64,000 nt of DNA from NCBI GenBank assembly GCA_946553025.1, contig CAMNRM010000001.1, positions 62,001 to 126,000 of the forward strand. Reading direction: 5' to 3'. Of the stretch, positions 1-9,478 are shown piece by piece (position 1 is the stretch's first letter; the number at the start of each line of letters is the position of its first letter). The position numbers and the translations under genes were made by a program. The DNA comes from an uncultured Clostridium sp. Its GTDB lineage: Bacteria > Bacillota > Clostridia > Lachnospirales > Lachnospiraceae. The notes below the pieces were generated by a model. It had not been told where the DNA came from, did no database searches, and saw nothing but the letters and a program-made list of their open reading frames with translations.

Positions 1-237
1 CAGCGTGCTCTTGTACTCGGCAACCCGGGTTCCCTCAACTAACGGAATGCATTCTTCCAGCGCAGCCGTGATTTTCTTTCCGCCCGGAACCTCGCCTACA
101 CCCATCTCTCCGTTATCGGCATAGAGCACAACAACGTTCCTGGTAAAATACGGTGCATGGGCACCGCTCAAGTTCAGCTCCATACAGTCCTTTCCTGCTA
201 CTGGCCATACTTCCATTTTCTGAATTACTGGTGACAT
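1..237 (-). CDS. gudD: Glucarate dehydratase, N-terminal part (runs off left edge)
   Basis: Minus-strand translation from ATG at 237 reads MSPVIQKMEVWPVAGKDCMELNLSGAHAPYFTRNVVVLYADNGEMGVGEVPGGKKI..., which matches the remembered GudD N-terminus (NLSGAHAPFFTRN...GVGEIPGGEKI). RBS aaggaggt lies upstream. Not in the ORF track because it is truncated. Confidence 0.85.
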   Translation of the reverse strand, partial: MSPVIQKMEVWPVAGKDCMELNLSGAHAPYFTRNVVVLYADNGEMGVGEVPGGKKITAALEECIPLVEGTRVAEYKSTL

Positions 238-529
238 CTCTTTACCTCCTTAGTTTTTTACCCTTTTATATTACAGGGCTAATTTCTATGTTTTAAGTAT
301 ACTACGAATTTTCTCATAAGTAAAGTTTTAATAACTAATGGCTTCTCTAAGTTTTTCTTATAGAAACTCTTGATTTTCACCAGAAAATAATGTAATATAA
401 GGTTAATTACCACTATAATTACCATATTTATCCGATAATTGGAAACTATTGGCACAAAAGAAACATTAGCACGGAAACCAGGCGAAAAACAGTTTAAATG
501 TTTACTGTATTTTCCAGAGGGGAAAAGAA

Positions 530-1465
530 ATGGATACCAAACAAATCGAATATATTATTAAAATTGCCGAAGAAAATAATATTACACGGGCGGCCAGCAA
601 ACTCTACATCACGCAGTCTGCCCTAAACCAGCAGCTGATTAAGCTGGAAAAAGAACTAGGAACCCCGCTCTTTCACCGCTCCCGGACAAACTGGCATCTG
701 ACCGAAGCCGGAGAAATTTATGTGAAAAATGCCAAAGAAATGCTGCGGATAAAACGCGATACCTACCAGATGATCAACGACCTGACCACCGGACTTCGGG
801 GCCATCTGTCCGTAGGCTTTACCGCCGGCCGCGGAATCACCATGTTTACTTCGGCCTACGCCATCTTTCACCAGCGCTATCCCAATATTATTATCGAGCC
901 CAAAGAAGGGGTTGTGCGTGAACTGCAAAAGCTGATTTCCCAGGGCGATCTGGATATCGGCTTTCTCACCCTGACCGATGTGGACCGTACAACCGATATC
1001 TACGAAACCATCTACACCGAAGAACTGTTTCTAGCCGTTCCTTCCGGCCATCCTGTCGCACGGCTTGCCCCAAAAGAACCCGGGGTTTTTGCAACCTTAG
1101 ATATCCGCACCCTGCAGTACGAACCCTTCGTCCTTATGGACAAGCGTTCCACTATGCGCACCATGATCAACCAGATTTTTGCCGAGGCCGGTTTTGAACC
1201 CCAGATCCTCTTTGAAACAGGAAATAACCACACCATTATTTCCATGATTCAATCCAATTTAAGCTGCGGGATTCTCACTTACTACTACGTAAAAACCCTG
1301 CCCTCCGGCATTACCTGCTTCCGCCTTCCCAGCCGCCCAACCTGGGAATTTACGGCAAGCTACAAAAAAGGCCGCTATCTCAGCGATGCGGCCAGATGTT
1401 TTATTGATTTAATGAAAAGTCAGTGGGGCGATGCAGGCACGATATCCGGTGAACTGCCAAAATAA
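530..1465 (+). CDS. LysR family transcriptional regulator
   Basis: N-terminal LysR HTH (IEYIIKIAEENNITRAASKLYITQSALNQQLIKLEKELGTPLFHR). Divergent from gudD. Confidence 0.93.
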   Translation: MDTKQIEYIIKIAEENNITRAASKLYITQSALNQQLIKLEKELGTPLFHRSRTNWHLTEAGEIYVKNAKEMLRIKRDTYQMINDLTTGLRGHLSVGFTAGRGITMFTSAYAIFHQRYPNIIIEPKEGVVRELQKLISQGDLDIGFLTLTDVDRTTDIYETIYTEELFLAVPSGHPVARLAPKEPGVFATLDIRTLQYEPFVLMDKRSTMRTMINQIFAEAGFEPQILFETGNNHTIISMIQSNLSCGILTYYYVKTLPSGITCFRLPSRPTWEFTASYKKGRYLSDAARCFIDLMKSQWGDAGTISGELPK

Positions 1466-1471
1466 GGCATC

Positions 1472-2002
1472 TTACTTCGCCGGTGCAATCCCGTATTCAA
1501 TGGCATCCACAACCTTGTTCGTCGTATAAACGGCAAGCTGCGTGTTCCCCAGAACATAGCGGTAAACACCGAACTGCTCCTCGTAGTCTTTTCCGTAAGC
1601 CTCGATAACCTGTGCTGCCGTAGAGCCAATCTTGATTCCCTCCGGCGTGGAAACCGTATTATCCAAAAGGTAAACAAAGCTAATCTTATCCACGCCGTTT
1701 ACCGGATATACGCCAATCTGAAAACCGGAATACGTATAAACCTTATCCTTTCCCTGATAAGCACAGGAATCCTGCTCAAACGTCTGCACCGGTGTTCCAA
1801 GAGCCGCTAAAACCGGCGCTGCCTCTGCGTCCGGCAGTATGGCAACACCATTGCTGACAAAGCTGTACGCGGTTTTTTCTTCCTGTGCGGCAGAGGTGTT
1901 TTTAAACCAGTCAAAAATCCCTGCCTGCGCCGGAACCGCACCGCAAAGGGCCATCCCCACGGCTAATGCCGCAGCGGTTCTTCTTACTTTATGCTTTTTC
2001 AT
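1472..2002 (-). CDS. Secreted hypothetical protein with signal peptide
   Basis: MKKHKVRRTAAALAVGMALCGAVPAQA signal peptide; no family recognised. Confidence 0.7.
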   Translation of the reverse strand: MKKHKVRRTAAALAVGMALCGAVPAQAGIFDWFKNTSAAQEEKTAYSFVSNGVAILPDAEAAPVLAALGTPVQTFEQDSCAYQGKDKVYTYSGFQIGVYPVNGVDKISFVYLLDNTVSTPEGIKIGSTAAQVIEAYGKDYEEQFGVYRYVLGNTQLAVYTTNKVVDAIEYGIAPAK

Positions 2003-2183
2003 CCTTATAAACCTCCTGATTCATCATGTAATGCTTTTATTCTACCATAAGTTTCCTGAATAAAGTATTACGATTTCTTTTCAATTTTAGATTTCTAATT
2101 TTAGATTTTCATGATAAGATTTTTTCAGAAGATTTTTATGACAAGATAACGCAAAGATTCTGCATCCGAAAGGAGTCAGCCCT

Positions 2184-3095
2184 ATGTTAGTCGAAGCGCC
2201 CAAACCCTTTAAAACCTCCACCTACCGCATCGGTGCCAATTTCCGTCTGCTGGGAAGTCCGCCGATTGAACATGCACAACTTTTTCTGACAGTCTGCGGC
2301 ATTGAACGGTGCAGCCCGGATAAATCTTATGGGCCAATGATAAGGGATGATTTTCATGTCCATTTCGTATTGTCGGGAAAAGGAACCTTAAACGTGGGCA
2401 AAAATACCTATCACCTCTGCCGGGGACAGATTTTTGTCACGCCGCCGGACGTTGAAATTTATTACTATTCCGACCCGGAAGATCCCTGGTATTATACCTG
2501 GGTATCCTTCAGCGGAAGCAAAGCGGCAATGTACCTGGAAAAAGCGGGAATTACCGCAGAGCACCCGGTGAGGGACATGTATATCCGGCCGGAAGAATTT
2601 TTAACCTATACGGAAAATATATTAAATCACCATGAACTGACCATTATCGATGAGCTGACCCGGACAGCCCTTCTCTATGAAATACTGGCCCTGCTTATCC
2701 GTTCCCGGCGTCAGAACCAGATAGAGCATCACCAGAAGCCGGAACTGGATTACGCACCGGATTTATATGTCAATCATGCCGTCGCCTACATCCACGAGCA
2801 TTATGCCCATATGCAGGTGCGCGATATTGCCGAATACATCGGCATTACCCGCTCCTATCTGACCCATATTTTTAAGCAGAAACTAAAGGTTTCCCCGCAG
2901 GAATATCTGTTAAATTACCGCATGGAAGAAGGACGAAGGCTTTTATGCGCCACCAATCTTTCCGTGCAGGAGATCGCGGAACAGATTGGCTATGAAAATC
3001 CGCTGACCTTTTCTAAAATTTTTAAAAACGCCTATGGACTGAGCCCCAAGCATTATCGGGAAAAAGTTAATCCGCTCAATGAAACCCTGCCTTAA
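2184..3095 (+). CDS. AraC family transcriptional regulator
   Basis: Cupin-like N-terminus plus C-terminal double HTH (IAEYIGITRSYLTHIFKQ...SVQEIAEQIGYENPLTFSKIFKNAYGLSPKHYR). RBS aaaggag. Confidence 0.95.
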   Translation: MLVEAPKPFKTSTYRIGANFRLLGSPPIEHAQLFLTVCGIERCSPDKSYGPMIRDDFHVHFVLSGKGTLNVGKNTYHLCRGQIFVTPPDVEIYYYSDPEDPWYYTWVSFSGSKAAMYLEKAGITAEHPVRDMYIRPEEFLTYTENILNHHELTIIDELTRTALLYEILALLIRSRRQNQIEHHQKPELDYAPDLYVNHAVAYIHEHYAHMQVRDIAEYIGITRSYLTHIFKQKLKVSPQEYLLNYRMEEGRRLLCATNLSVQEIAEQIGYENPLTFSKIFKNAYGLSPKHYREKVNPLNETLP

Positions 3096-3116
3096 GCTTA
3101 CGCATCGGCTCTGCAT

Positions 3117-4427
3117 TTACTCGTCAGCGATTTCCTCATTCATAAAGGCGGCAATATCCCTGCACACCTCTTCCATGGTCATTTCTCCGGTATAAGCTTT
3201 GACCATGGTAGACTGTGAATAATCTTCCCATGCCTTGGTATTCTTGGTGTAAGGACGGATAACCATATCCTCGGTCATATCCAGATAGGCTTTTAAGTTA
3301 AATTCCGGCGCACAGTTTACCCAGGTATCCGAAGTTCCCTGATAGGCGGACATGGTTACGCCAAGCTCGGCCTGCTTTTTCTGTGCCGCCTCGCTTCCCA
3401 GATATTCCAGAAGCTTCCATGCTTCTTCCGGGTGCGACGTATTGGCACAGGATGACCAGCCAAGACCGTTATAGATGGTTTTTCTTACGCCGTCATTGGA
3501 TTTTGGAAGAACTGCCACGTCACAGTTCTGGTCAATATATTCATTTCCCTTCATGGCGGCAACCATCCAGGAGCCCTGAAGAATCATAGCTACTCTTCCC
3601 GAACCTAATAATACATCCGGCGTATTTTCTGCCATAACCTCCTGTGTCGGCATACAGGTCGTCACCAGATTGTCATACCACCAGTTCATCGCATCAATGG
3701 TTTCCTGAGAATCCCACTCCGACTTGGTCTTATCCTCACTGAGCACGCTGCCGCCCATGGTGTAAATATAATTGTAATAACCGTCCTGGTTAAATACGGC
3801 AGGAGAAACAAAACCGTACTGTCCTTTTTCACTGTCAGTCAGCTTCTGTGCATTTTCCGAAAGGGTTTCCCAAGTCCAGGTTTCATCGGGATAGGAAAGT
3901 CCCGCTTCGTCAAACAAGGTCTTATTATACCAGAGGGCAATGGTGTCGTAATCCTTTGGAATTGCATAAGTTTTTCCGTCATACTGGTACAGCCCTGTAA
4001 TATCCTCATAATAATTTGTCAAATCAATAACATCGCTCTGGGCAATCCTGTCGGTTAAATCCAGAAGAATATCATTGCTCATAAATTTCTGACTGTAGTT
4101 GGAATGCATCCAGAATACATCGGGAAGCGTCCCGCCCTGTGCGCCGGCTTCCAGAAGCGTCCAGTACTGATCCCAGGGAACCACCTGCAAATCAACCTCA
4201 ATTCCCGTTTCGCTGGTAAAGTCGCCGACAATCTCCTTTAATCCCGGAAGCTGGGCATTGTCCCAAATCGCCATGGTCAGAGCACCGCCGGAAGACTGTC
4301 CTCCTCCCTGGCTGCCGGAATCACCCGACGGCGCATTTCCCGAAGAACCTGCATTTCCTCCGCAGGCTGCCAGAGAAGCACACATCGTTCCTGCCAACAT
4401 AAGAGCTGCTACATTTTTCTTTTTCAT
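3117..4427 (-). CDS. ABC transporter sugar-binding lipoprotein
   Basis: Lipobox signal MKKKNVAALMLAGTMCASLAACGG. Body resembles family 1 extracellular solute-binding proteins (ALWYNKTLFDEAGL..., GSWMVAAMKG). Confidence 0.9.
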   Translation of the reverse strand: MKKKNVAALMLAGTMCASLAACGGNAGSSGNAPSGDSGSQGGGQSSGGALTMAIWDNAQLPGLKEIVGDFTSETGIEVDLQVVPWDQYWTLLEAGAQGGTLPDVFWMHSNYSQKFMSNDILLDLTDRIAQSDVIDLTNYYEDITGLYQYDGKTYAIPKDYDTIALWYNKTLFDEAGLSYPDETWTWETLSENAQKLTDSEKGQYGFVSPAVFNQDGYYNYIYTMGGSVLSEDKTKSEWDSQETIDAMNWWYDNLVTTCMPTQEVMAENTPDVLLGSGRVAMILQGSWMVAAMKGNEYIDQNCDVAVLPKSNDGVRKTIYNGLGWSSCANTSHPEEAWKLLEYLGSEAAQKKQAELGVTMSAYQGTSDTWVNCAPEFNLKAYLDMTEDMVIRPYTKNTKAWEDYSQSTMVKAYTGEMTMEEVCRDIAAFMNEEIADE

Positions 4428-4465
4428 TTTCTTTTTCCTCCTGATTTTTTATCTTTTTTATTTTC

Positions 4466-4672
4466 TTATTGAAATAGTGTACATCCGCTTTCCTTAAATT
4501 CCAGAATTTTCCTTTCCAAATCGGCGCGTTCCACGTCAAATGCCTGCGCCAGACAGTCCAGGCAGTAAAATACCTCTGTCCCCCGGTTAATCAGTTTCTT
4601 TGTCATGGCCATTTCATCGGGAGTGAGCGGGGAGCGGCATTTGCGGCATAAAGTTATTTTCGTTGTTTTCAT
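4466..4672 (-). CDS. Small zinc-ribbon-like protein (68 aa)
   Basis: LCRKCRSPLTP...VFYCLDCLAQAF gives two CxxC knuckles. Sits between the alpha-galactosidase and the sugar-binding protein on the same strand. Confidence 0.6.
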   Translation of the reverse strand: MKTTKITLCRKCRSPLTPDEMAMTKKLINRGTEVFYCLDCLAQAFDVERADLERKILEFKESGCTLFQ

Positions 4673-4702
4673 ACTTCGCTTCCATTTTCGTTTCCATTTT
4701 TA

Positions 4703-5887
4703 TCAGCATTTTTCCAGGCGGCAGAAGTAGAGTTTACAGTCATGTCCCGGCACACGGGCGAGGCAGTAATCCCGCTTTACCCCCAGATCTTCTCCGGTAA
4801 AGATATCCCGCATATGGAAACCGTAGCCCGATCCGTAGGGAAGCCCGGCGTCGGCAAAGATGCAGTTCATTTCCTGTTCCTCTTCAAATAAATTATAGAA
4901 GGCAATCACAAATTCCTGATGGGATAAATGCTTGATAAAGGTATACAGCTGATCCTTCACCGTGCGGACAGGCTCCACGGCATTTTCCCTATCCGTTTCC
5001 GGCACACCCACACTGCATTTTCCCAAAAGATAAGGCGGGCGGCATTCTTCATCCTGATTGATGCGGATTAAATCTGTATTTAGCAAAAGTTCTTTCATCT
5101 CCGGTTTCATTTCCCGGATATCCGCCCCGATAATCAGCGGCGTCCCGGACAGGCACCAGAGCGAAAACTGTATCCGGTATTCCCCGTCCGTGCAGGTCTT
5201 TCCAATCGCTACATTGCCCCGGTTATACATACCGACCGTCAGCATATCCATATCGTTAAAGCAGTACGGCCCGGACTGACAGAGATGTTCAAGCTGGGAA
5301 TGAAAAATCCCCATAAAGGAACGGAAATTGTCAAAAATATCTCCCGTCGAGCGGTAGGTATGAGCGCCAATGGAGCGCATCCACGCCCAGGAATCTTCTT
5401 TTCCCCAGTTGCAGGCGGCAAAAAGAATATCTCTCCCGGTTGCCTTTAACGCCATACTCATCCGATGATAGCGATTGCGGCAGTCCGCATTTTCCGGGAA
5501 ATGGCAGAAGTCATATTTAAGATAATCCACTCCCCATTCGGCAAACTGTGCAGCGTCGGAAAACTCATGATCGTAACTGGAAGGATAGCCCGCGCAGGTC
5601 ATTACGCCCGCACAGGAATACATGCCGAATTTCAGCCCCTTTCCATGAACATAATCCGCTACCGCCTTTATCCCATGCGGGAACTTCTCTGGGTCGGGCA
5701 CAAGAAGCCCATGCTCGTCCCTCTCCTTTAAGGCCCAGCAGTCATCAATAATTAAATATTCGTAGCCCGCCTCCCTGTAGCCCTCGTCAACCATTCGGTC
5801 TGCAATCTGGAGAATTAATTCCTCATCAATCTTTTCCCCAAACGTATTCCAGGAATTCCATCCCATCGGTGGTCTTGCTGCTGTCAT
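4703..5887 (-). CDS. Alpha-galactosidase, glycoside hydrolase family 27
   Basis: PPMGWNSWNTFG...YEYLIIDDCWALKERDEHGLLVPDPEKFPHGIKAVADYVHGKGLKFGMYSCAG and VDYLKYDFC are GH27 hallmarks. Confidence 0.95.
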   Translation of the reverse strand: MTAARPPMGWNSWNTFGEKIDEELILQIADRMVDEGYREAGYEYLIIDDCWALKERDEHGLLVPDPEKFPHGIKAVADYVHGKGLKFGMYSCAGVMTCAGYPSSYDHEFSDAAQFAEWGVDYLKYDFCHFPENADCRNRYHRMSMALKATGRDILFAACNWGKEDSWAWMRSIGAHTYRSTGDIFDNFRSFMGIFHSQLEHLCQSGPYCFNDMDMLTVGMYNRGNVAIGKTCTDGEYRIQFSLWCLSGTPLIIGADIREMKPEMKELLLNTDLIRINQDEECRPPYLLGKCSVGVPETDRENAVEPVRTVKDQLYTFIKHLSHQEFVIAFYNLFEEEQEMNCIFADAGLPYGSGYGFHMRDIFTGEDLGVKRDYCLARVPGHDCKLYFCRLEKC

Positions 5888-6172
5888 CTCTTGTTTCCTC
5901 CTTTATGTTTACTCTGGCCTTGCCAATATTGTTTATATTATTCTTTATATTTTTTATTCTTTATATTATTTGTATTTTTTGCATTGTTTCTATTTTTTAT
6001 TTTATTTGCATTATTCAAAGTATTTGTATTATTTTTTGTGTTTGTCATGTTGTTAATGCTATTATAAGAAAACATAACCGATATGTATATAGACTGATGT
6101 CCGGCAGATATTCCATGATGTGCTTTTTGCCATACATTTTTTTCCAATATACTTTTTATTCCTGTTCACTGC

Positions 6173-6201
6173 TTGCATTTTTTCCCGGTTTTTGCTATAA
6201 T
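6173..6201 (+). promoter_or_regulatory. Sigma-A-type promoter for the YjfB-like gene
   Basis: TTGCAT - 17 bp - TATAAT, followed by AGGAGG and ATG at 6240. Confidence 0.65.
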
Positions 6202-6239
6202 TTTCAGCATAAGATGTAAAATAAAAGGAGGTGCTCATT

Positions 6240-6416
6240 ATGGATATTTCAGGATTATCTGTTTCCATGTCTACCAGCAGCATCAATACCGGCCTGGAAA
6301 TCGCCATGTTGTCCAAGGTTCTTGATTCCGCAGAGATTGCCGGTGAAGCATTAAATGAAATGATGGAAGCTGTTGCTATTCCCGGGTTGGGGGAGAATCT
6401 TGATATTCGGGTGTAA
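6240..6416 (+). CDS. YjfB-like putative motility protein (about 58 aa)
   Basis: MDISGLSVSMSTSSINTGLEIAMLSKVLDSAEIAGEALNEMMEA resembles YjfB. RBS favours ATG at 6240 over the track start at 6231. Confidence 0.75.
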   Translation: MDISGLSVSMSTSSINTGLEIAMLSKVLDSAEIAGEALNEMMEAVAIPGLGENLDIRV

Positions 6417-6467
6417 TTCGTCGTATTTTCGACCTTTTGACCCTGGTATCATGAAATTGCTGCATAT

Positions 6468-6516
6468 AAAAAAGACCATTAAGCAATGAACTGCCCCTTG
6501 CTATGGTCTTTTCTTC
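6468..6516. terminator. Bidirectional intrinsic terminator between converging genes
   Basis: AAAAAAGACCATtAAGCAA...TTGCTATGGTCTTTTcttctttt: hairpin with A-tract on one side and T-tract on the other, between a + gene ending 6416 and a - gene ending 6531. Confidence 0.75.
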
Positions 6517-6530
6517 TTTTCTTTATTTCT

Positions 6531-7364
6531 TCATTCTGACAACGCTTCTATCGCCGCCCGCACATGGGCTGCATAAATATCCCGGATTGCCGGAAATTCA
6601 CCCAGCCCTTTAAGAATACATTCCACCAAATAACCTTCTGCCTTAAGAATACTTTTCCAGGAATTTTCATCTTCCCCGGCCATATCATGATTGGCATGAT
6701 CGCCGGATACAACCATCAATGGCTCAAGCACAACTCTGCGGTACGATCCATCCTTCGCCATTGCCGCCATAACATCCTTAATCGTCGGCTCTGCCTCCAC
6801 GGTTCCGATAAAATAACGACACGGTTTATTTTTTCCCCGCATCTTAGCATCCGTCCTTCTAAGTTCCTCCTGAAGCCGCAGATAAACCTGGTTGGCCGCC
6901 GCCTCCGTGCCGTGTCCCATCAGACAAACTGCCGTTTCCCCGTCATCCCAGCCGTTATCATAGGACGAGGTAATATCCACAACAGCCTTTGCCACTGCCT
7001 GATAATCCTCTGCATCCGCCAGTAAAGGCTTTGCAAGAACTAATTTTACAAACCTGTTCCGATACGCCTCCACGATTTTTTTTACTTTACTGTATTCAAA
7101 ACCATCCATGAAATGCGTAGGCTGCACCACCAGGCGCTTCACTCCATCTTCCCCGGCTCTCTCTAATGCCTTCTCTATACTGTCAATTTCCAGTCCGTCC
7201 CGCTGTTTCAGCTTTTTGATAATCGTTTTGCTGGTAAATGCACGATACTGCGCAAATCCCGGAAATGCCTCTGCAATCGTCTGTTCAATCGCTTCAATCG
7301 CAGCCTTCCGGCTCTCCTTATAACTCGTTCCAAAGCTTACAACGATAATTGCCTGTTCATTCAA
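6531..7364 (-). CDS. cbiK: Sirohydrochlorin cobaltochelatase
   Basis: AIIVVSFGTSYKESR..., QPTHFMDGFEY, CLMGHGTEAAANQVY, VVSGDHANHDMAGEDENSWK are CbiK motifs. Confidence 0.92.
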   Translation of the reverse strand: MNEQAIIVVSFGTSYKESRKAAIEAIEQTIAEAFPGFAQYRAFTSKTIIKKLKQRDGLEIDSIEKALERAGEDGVKRLVVQPTHFMDGFEYSKVKKIVEAYRNRFVKLVLAKPLLADAEDYQAVAKAVVDITSSYDNGWDDGETAVCLMGHGTEAAANQVYLRLQEELRRTDAKMRGKNKPCRYFIGTVEAEPTIKDVMAAMAKDGSYRRVVLEPLMVVSGDHANHDMAGEDENSWKSILKAEGYLVECILKGLGEFPAIRDIYAAHVRAAIEALSE

Positions 7365-7542
7365 TGCTTTTTATCCCTTCTGGTATCCTTTGCCTGTTCA
7401 TGAATAAATTCTCTTCCCTTCAATATCTTATCTTTGATTTACATTTTTTTACAAATTAATACGCTTTTACTTGCTTTTTTCCTTAATATCGTTTATATTT
7501 AATTTAGCAAAAAAATTCAATAACGAAAGGAAGTGGCTTTGC

Positions 7543-7773
7543 GTGTCTATTTTAAAACAGGAAGCTATAAAAATAATTGAAGAAATGCAGGAAGATGCCA
7601 TGCTCCAAGTCGTTACTTATCTTAAAAGTATTGCATCTAATCACCCTGGGCAGGATAAACATTTACAAGGCTTTCAAACCCTGCAGTCCTTTGTCGGATC
7701 ATTACCAGAAGACTTCGATTATAACCAGGAATTAGAAGCAATAAGAAAGGAAAAATATGATCGTTTTAATTGA
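7543..7773 (+). CDS. Antitoxin-like small protein paired with PIN toxin
   Basis: GTG start after aaaggaag, short helical protein overlapping the downstream PIN gene by 17 bp. The track start at 7471 is probably too early. Confidence 0.6.
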   Translation: MSILKQEAIKIIEEMQEDAMLQVVTYLKSIASNHPGQDKHLQGFQTLQSFVGSLPEDFDYNQELEAIRKEKYDRFN

Positions 7774-8173
7774 TACTAATATTATTTTAGATGTTTTAGC
7801 AAATCGGACGCCTTTTTTTGAAAACTCTAATCAAATCCTATCCTATTGTGCTTCTGGTAAGTTAAAAGGTTATCTTGCTCTTCATTCCGTTTCAAATATT
7901 TTTTATATTCTAAGAAAACATTTTTCTCCTGATGACCGCCGCAAACTCCTTCTCGGTATATTAGATTTTCTTCAAATAGCTAATGCTACCCATGAAGGAG
8001 TAAAGCGTGCATTAATTCAAAAACATTTTTCTGACTTTGAAGATTGCCTGCAAGATGAATGTGCAAAACGAGTTTTCGCAAATTATATCATTACCAGAAA
8101 CACCGCCGATTTTGCTTTTTCAAATATTCCGGCAATTACTCCAGCCGAATTTATAAAAAAGGCACTTCTTTAA
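7757..8173 (+). CDS. PIN domain toxin (VapC-like)
   Basis: MIVLIDTNIILDVLANRTPFFENS...YIITRNTADFAFSNIPAITPAEF: PIN acidic residues and typical C-terminus. Confidence 0.85.
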   Translation: MIVLIDTNIILDVLANRTPFFENSNQILSYCASGKLKGYLALHSVSNIFYILRKHFSPDDRRKLLLGILDFLQIANATHEGVKRALIQKHFSDFEDCLQDECAKRVFANYIITRNTADFAFSNIPAITPAEFIKKALL

Positions 8174-8216
8174 TCTTTTGCCAATCCTAAAACCTGTTTT
8201 CCAAAATCTTCCCCAA

Positions 8217-9332
8217 CTACTCCCAAAGGTATAAATCCCCCTCCAAAAGTTCCCGGTCAATTTCTTTTTTCATATTTTCGTCATTGACCAAAAGATACCC
8301 GGATAAAGGAAGGCTTCCCCGGCGCAGCCTCGCACGATACAGTTCTTCGTCCCAGACAGATTTTTCTTCAGCGCTTCCGTCAATAAAGTATTCCGCCCCG
8401 CCCCAGTCATCCAGTTCCATGGAAAAACTATGTTCACCTTTAAATCGCGCCGTATCTACCTCCATCTGAAAAAGCCGGACGCTTTCCTCATTCTCCGTAA
8501 TTTCCAGCCAAATTCCCTCGCCGTTCGGATCGATGTAGAGGGTGCTGTACTCTCCTTCACCGGTTTCGTCAAACTCCGCCGCTAACTGGAAGGTTTCTTC
8601 CTCCGGATTCCAGACCACAATTTCCACCAGGTTTCCGCTCACAGGTCCTGCCGGCTGGATGGTCGGGTTCTCTGCCAAAGCCTGCCCCGTTGCTGTACTC
8701 TGCCCCGTCAGCGCCTGCCCGCCTGCATTCTGCCCTGTCTGCGTTTGCCCCGCTGCATCCTGACTCTCCGCCGCCGCTTCCGGTTCATAGGCATACATAA
8801 CCACAAGATCCTTATAATTATCCCGGTTTAAGTCCGCCAGCAGAAAATAGGGCTGCATAACCTTCTCCTGGGCGTCTGTACTGGCAGAAGTCTTTCCGCC
8901 CGCCGAATTTCTCCCCCCCGCCGAACTTCTCCCGCTCCTTCCCTGCCTGGCCGCCTTGTTAATCTCTGCCTTTACGGCCTTCCGGTAGGTATCGTACTTT
9001 TCCATCGTGATTCCCTCCGGCCCCACATAGCGGTCGTCCGGGGTAAAGGCATTTTTTACCATGGCCCCGTCCTCGCCCATATAGTACCGGTTGCCGTCGT
9101 TGCTGTTTGTAACCCATCCGGTCTTCATATTTCCGTTTTGATCTACATAATAGGTCTTTCCCTTATCTTCAATCCACTCATCTTTAAGCGGTTCATCCTG
9201 ATAGCCATAATACTGCCAATACCGCCCGTCCTCCGACAAATCCCATTCATCGCCGAAAACAGGCATACACAAGCTTCCCAGAACCATCATTCCGATAACC
9301 ATTCCAACAACAACTCCCGCTGTTTTCTTCAA
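8217..9332 (-). CDS. Secreted protein with choline/cell-wall-binding-like repeats
   Basis: Signal peptide, then GRYWQYYGYQDEPLKDEWIEDKGKTYYVDQNGNMKTGWVTNSNDGNRYYMGEDGAMV; low-complexity Gln/Gly linker. Confidence 0.7.
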   Translation of the reverse strand: MKKTAGVVVGMVIGMMVLGSLCMPVFGDEWDLSEDGRYWQYYGYQDEPLKDEWIEDKGKTYYVDQNGNMKTGWVTNSNDGNRYYMGEDGAMVKNAFTPDDRYVGPEGITMEKYDTYRKAVKAEINKAARQGRSGRSSAGGRNSAGGKTSASTDAQEKVMQPYFLLADLNRDNYKDLVVMYAYEPEAAAESQDAAGQTQTGQNAGGQALTGQSTATGQALAENPTIQPAGPVSGNLVEIVVWNPEEETFQLAAEFDETGEGEYSTLYIDPNGEGIWLEITENEESVRLFQMEVDTARFKGEHSFSMELDDWGGAEYFIDGSAEEKSVWDEELYRARLRRGSLPLSGYLLVNDENMKKEIDRELLEGDLYLWE

Positions 9333-9433
9333 ACTAAAACCTCCTTAAAATCCTGCTGCCGCGCTGCATAGATTCCAGTAAATATACGCTTACCGACTGC
9401 ACTGACTGCATCCTCTGCACCCCCGGCATATAA

Positions 9434-9468
9434 GCAGAAAAGCAGGCTCCAAGTCAGCCTGCCCCTCT
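9434..9468 (-). terminator. Terminator of the flagellar operon downstream of cheV
   Basis: On minus strand GCAGGCTgacttggAGCCTGC followed by TTTTCTG, just after the cheV stop. Confidence 0.7.
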
Positions 9469-9478
9469 TTTCCAAACT

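Noticed and set aside
5869-6219. 116-aa hydrophobic Ile/Phe-rich ORF
   Set aside because: Translation of an AT-rich repetitive leader; no RBS or family signal.
7543-8173. PIN toxin/antitoxin as a novel defence system
   Set aside because: Looks like an ordinary VapBC-type pair; no adjacent defence genes.
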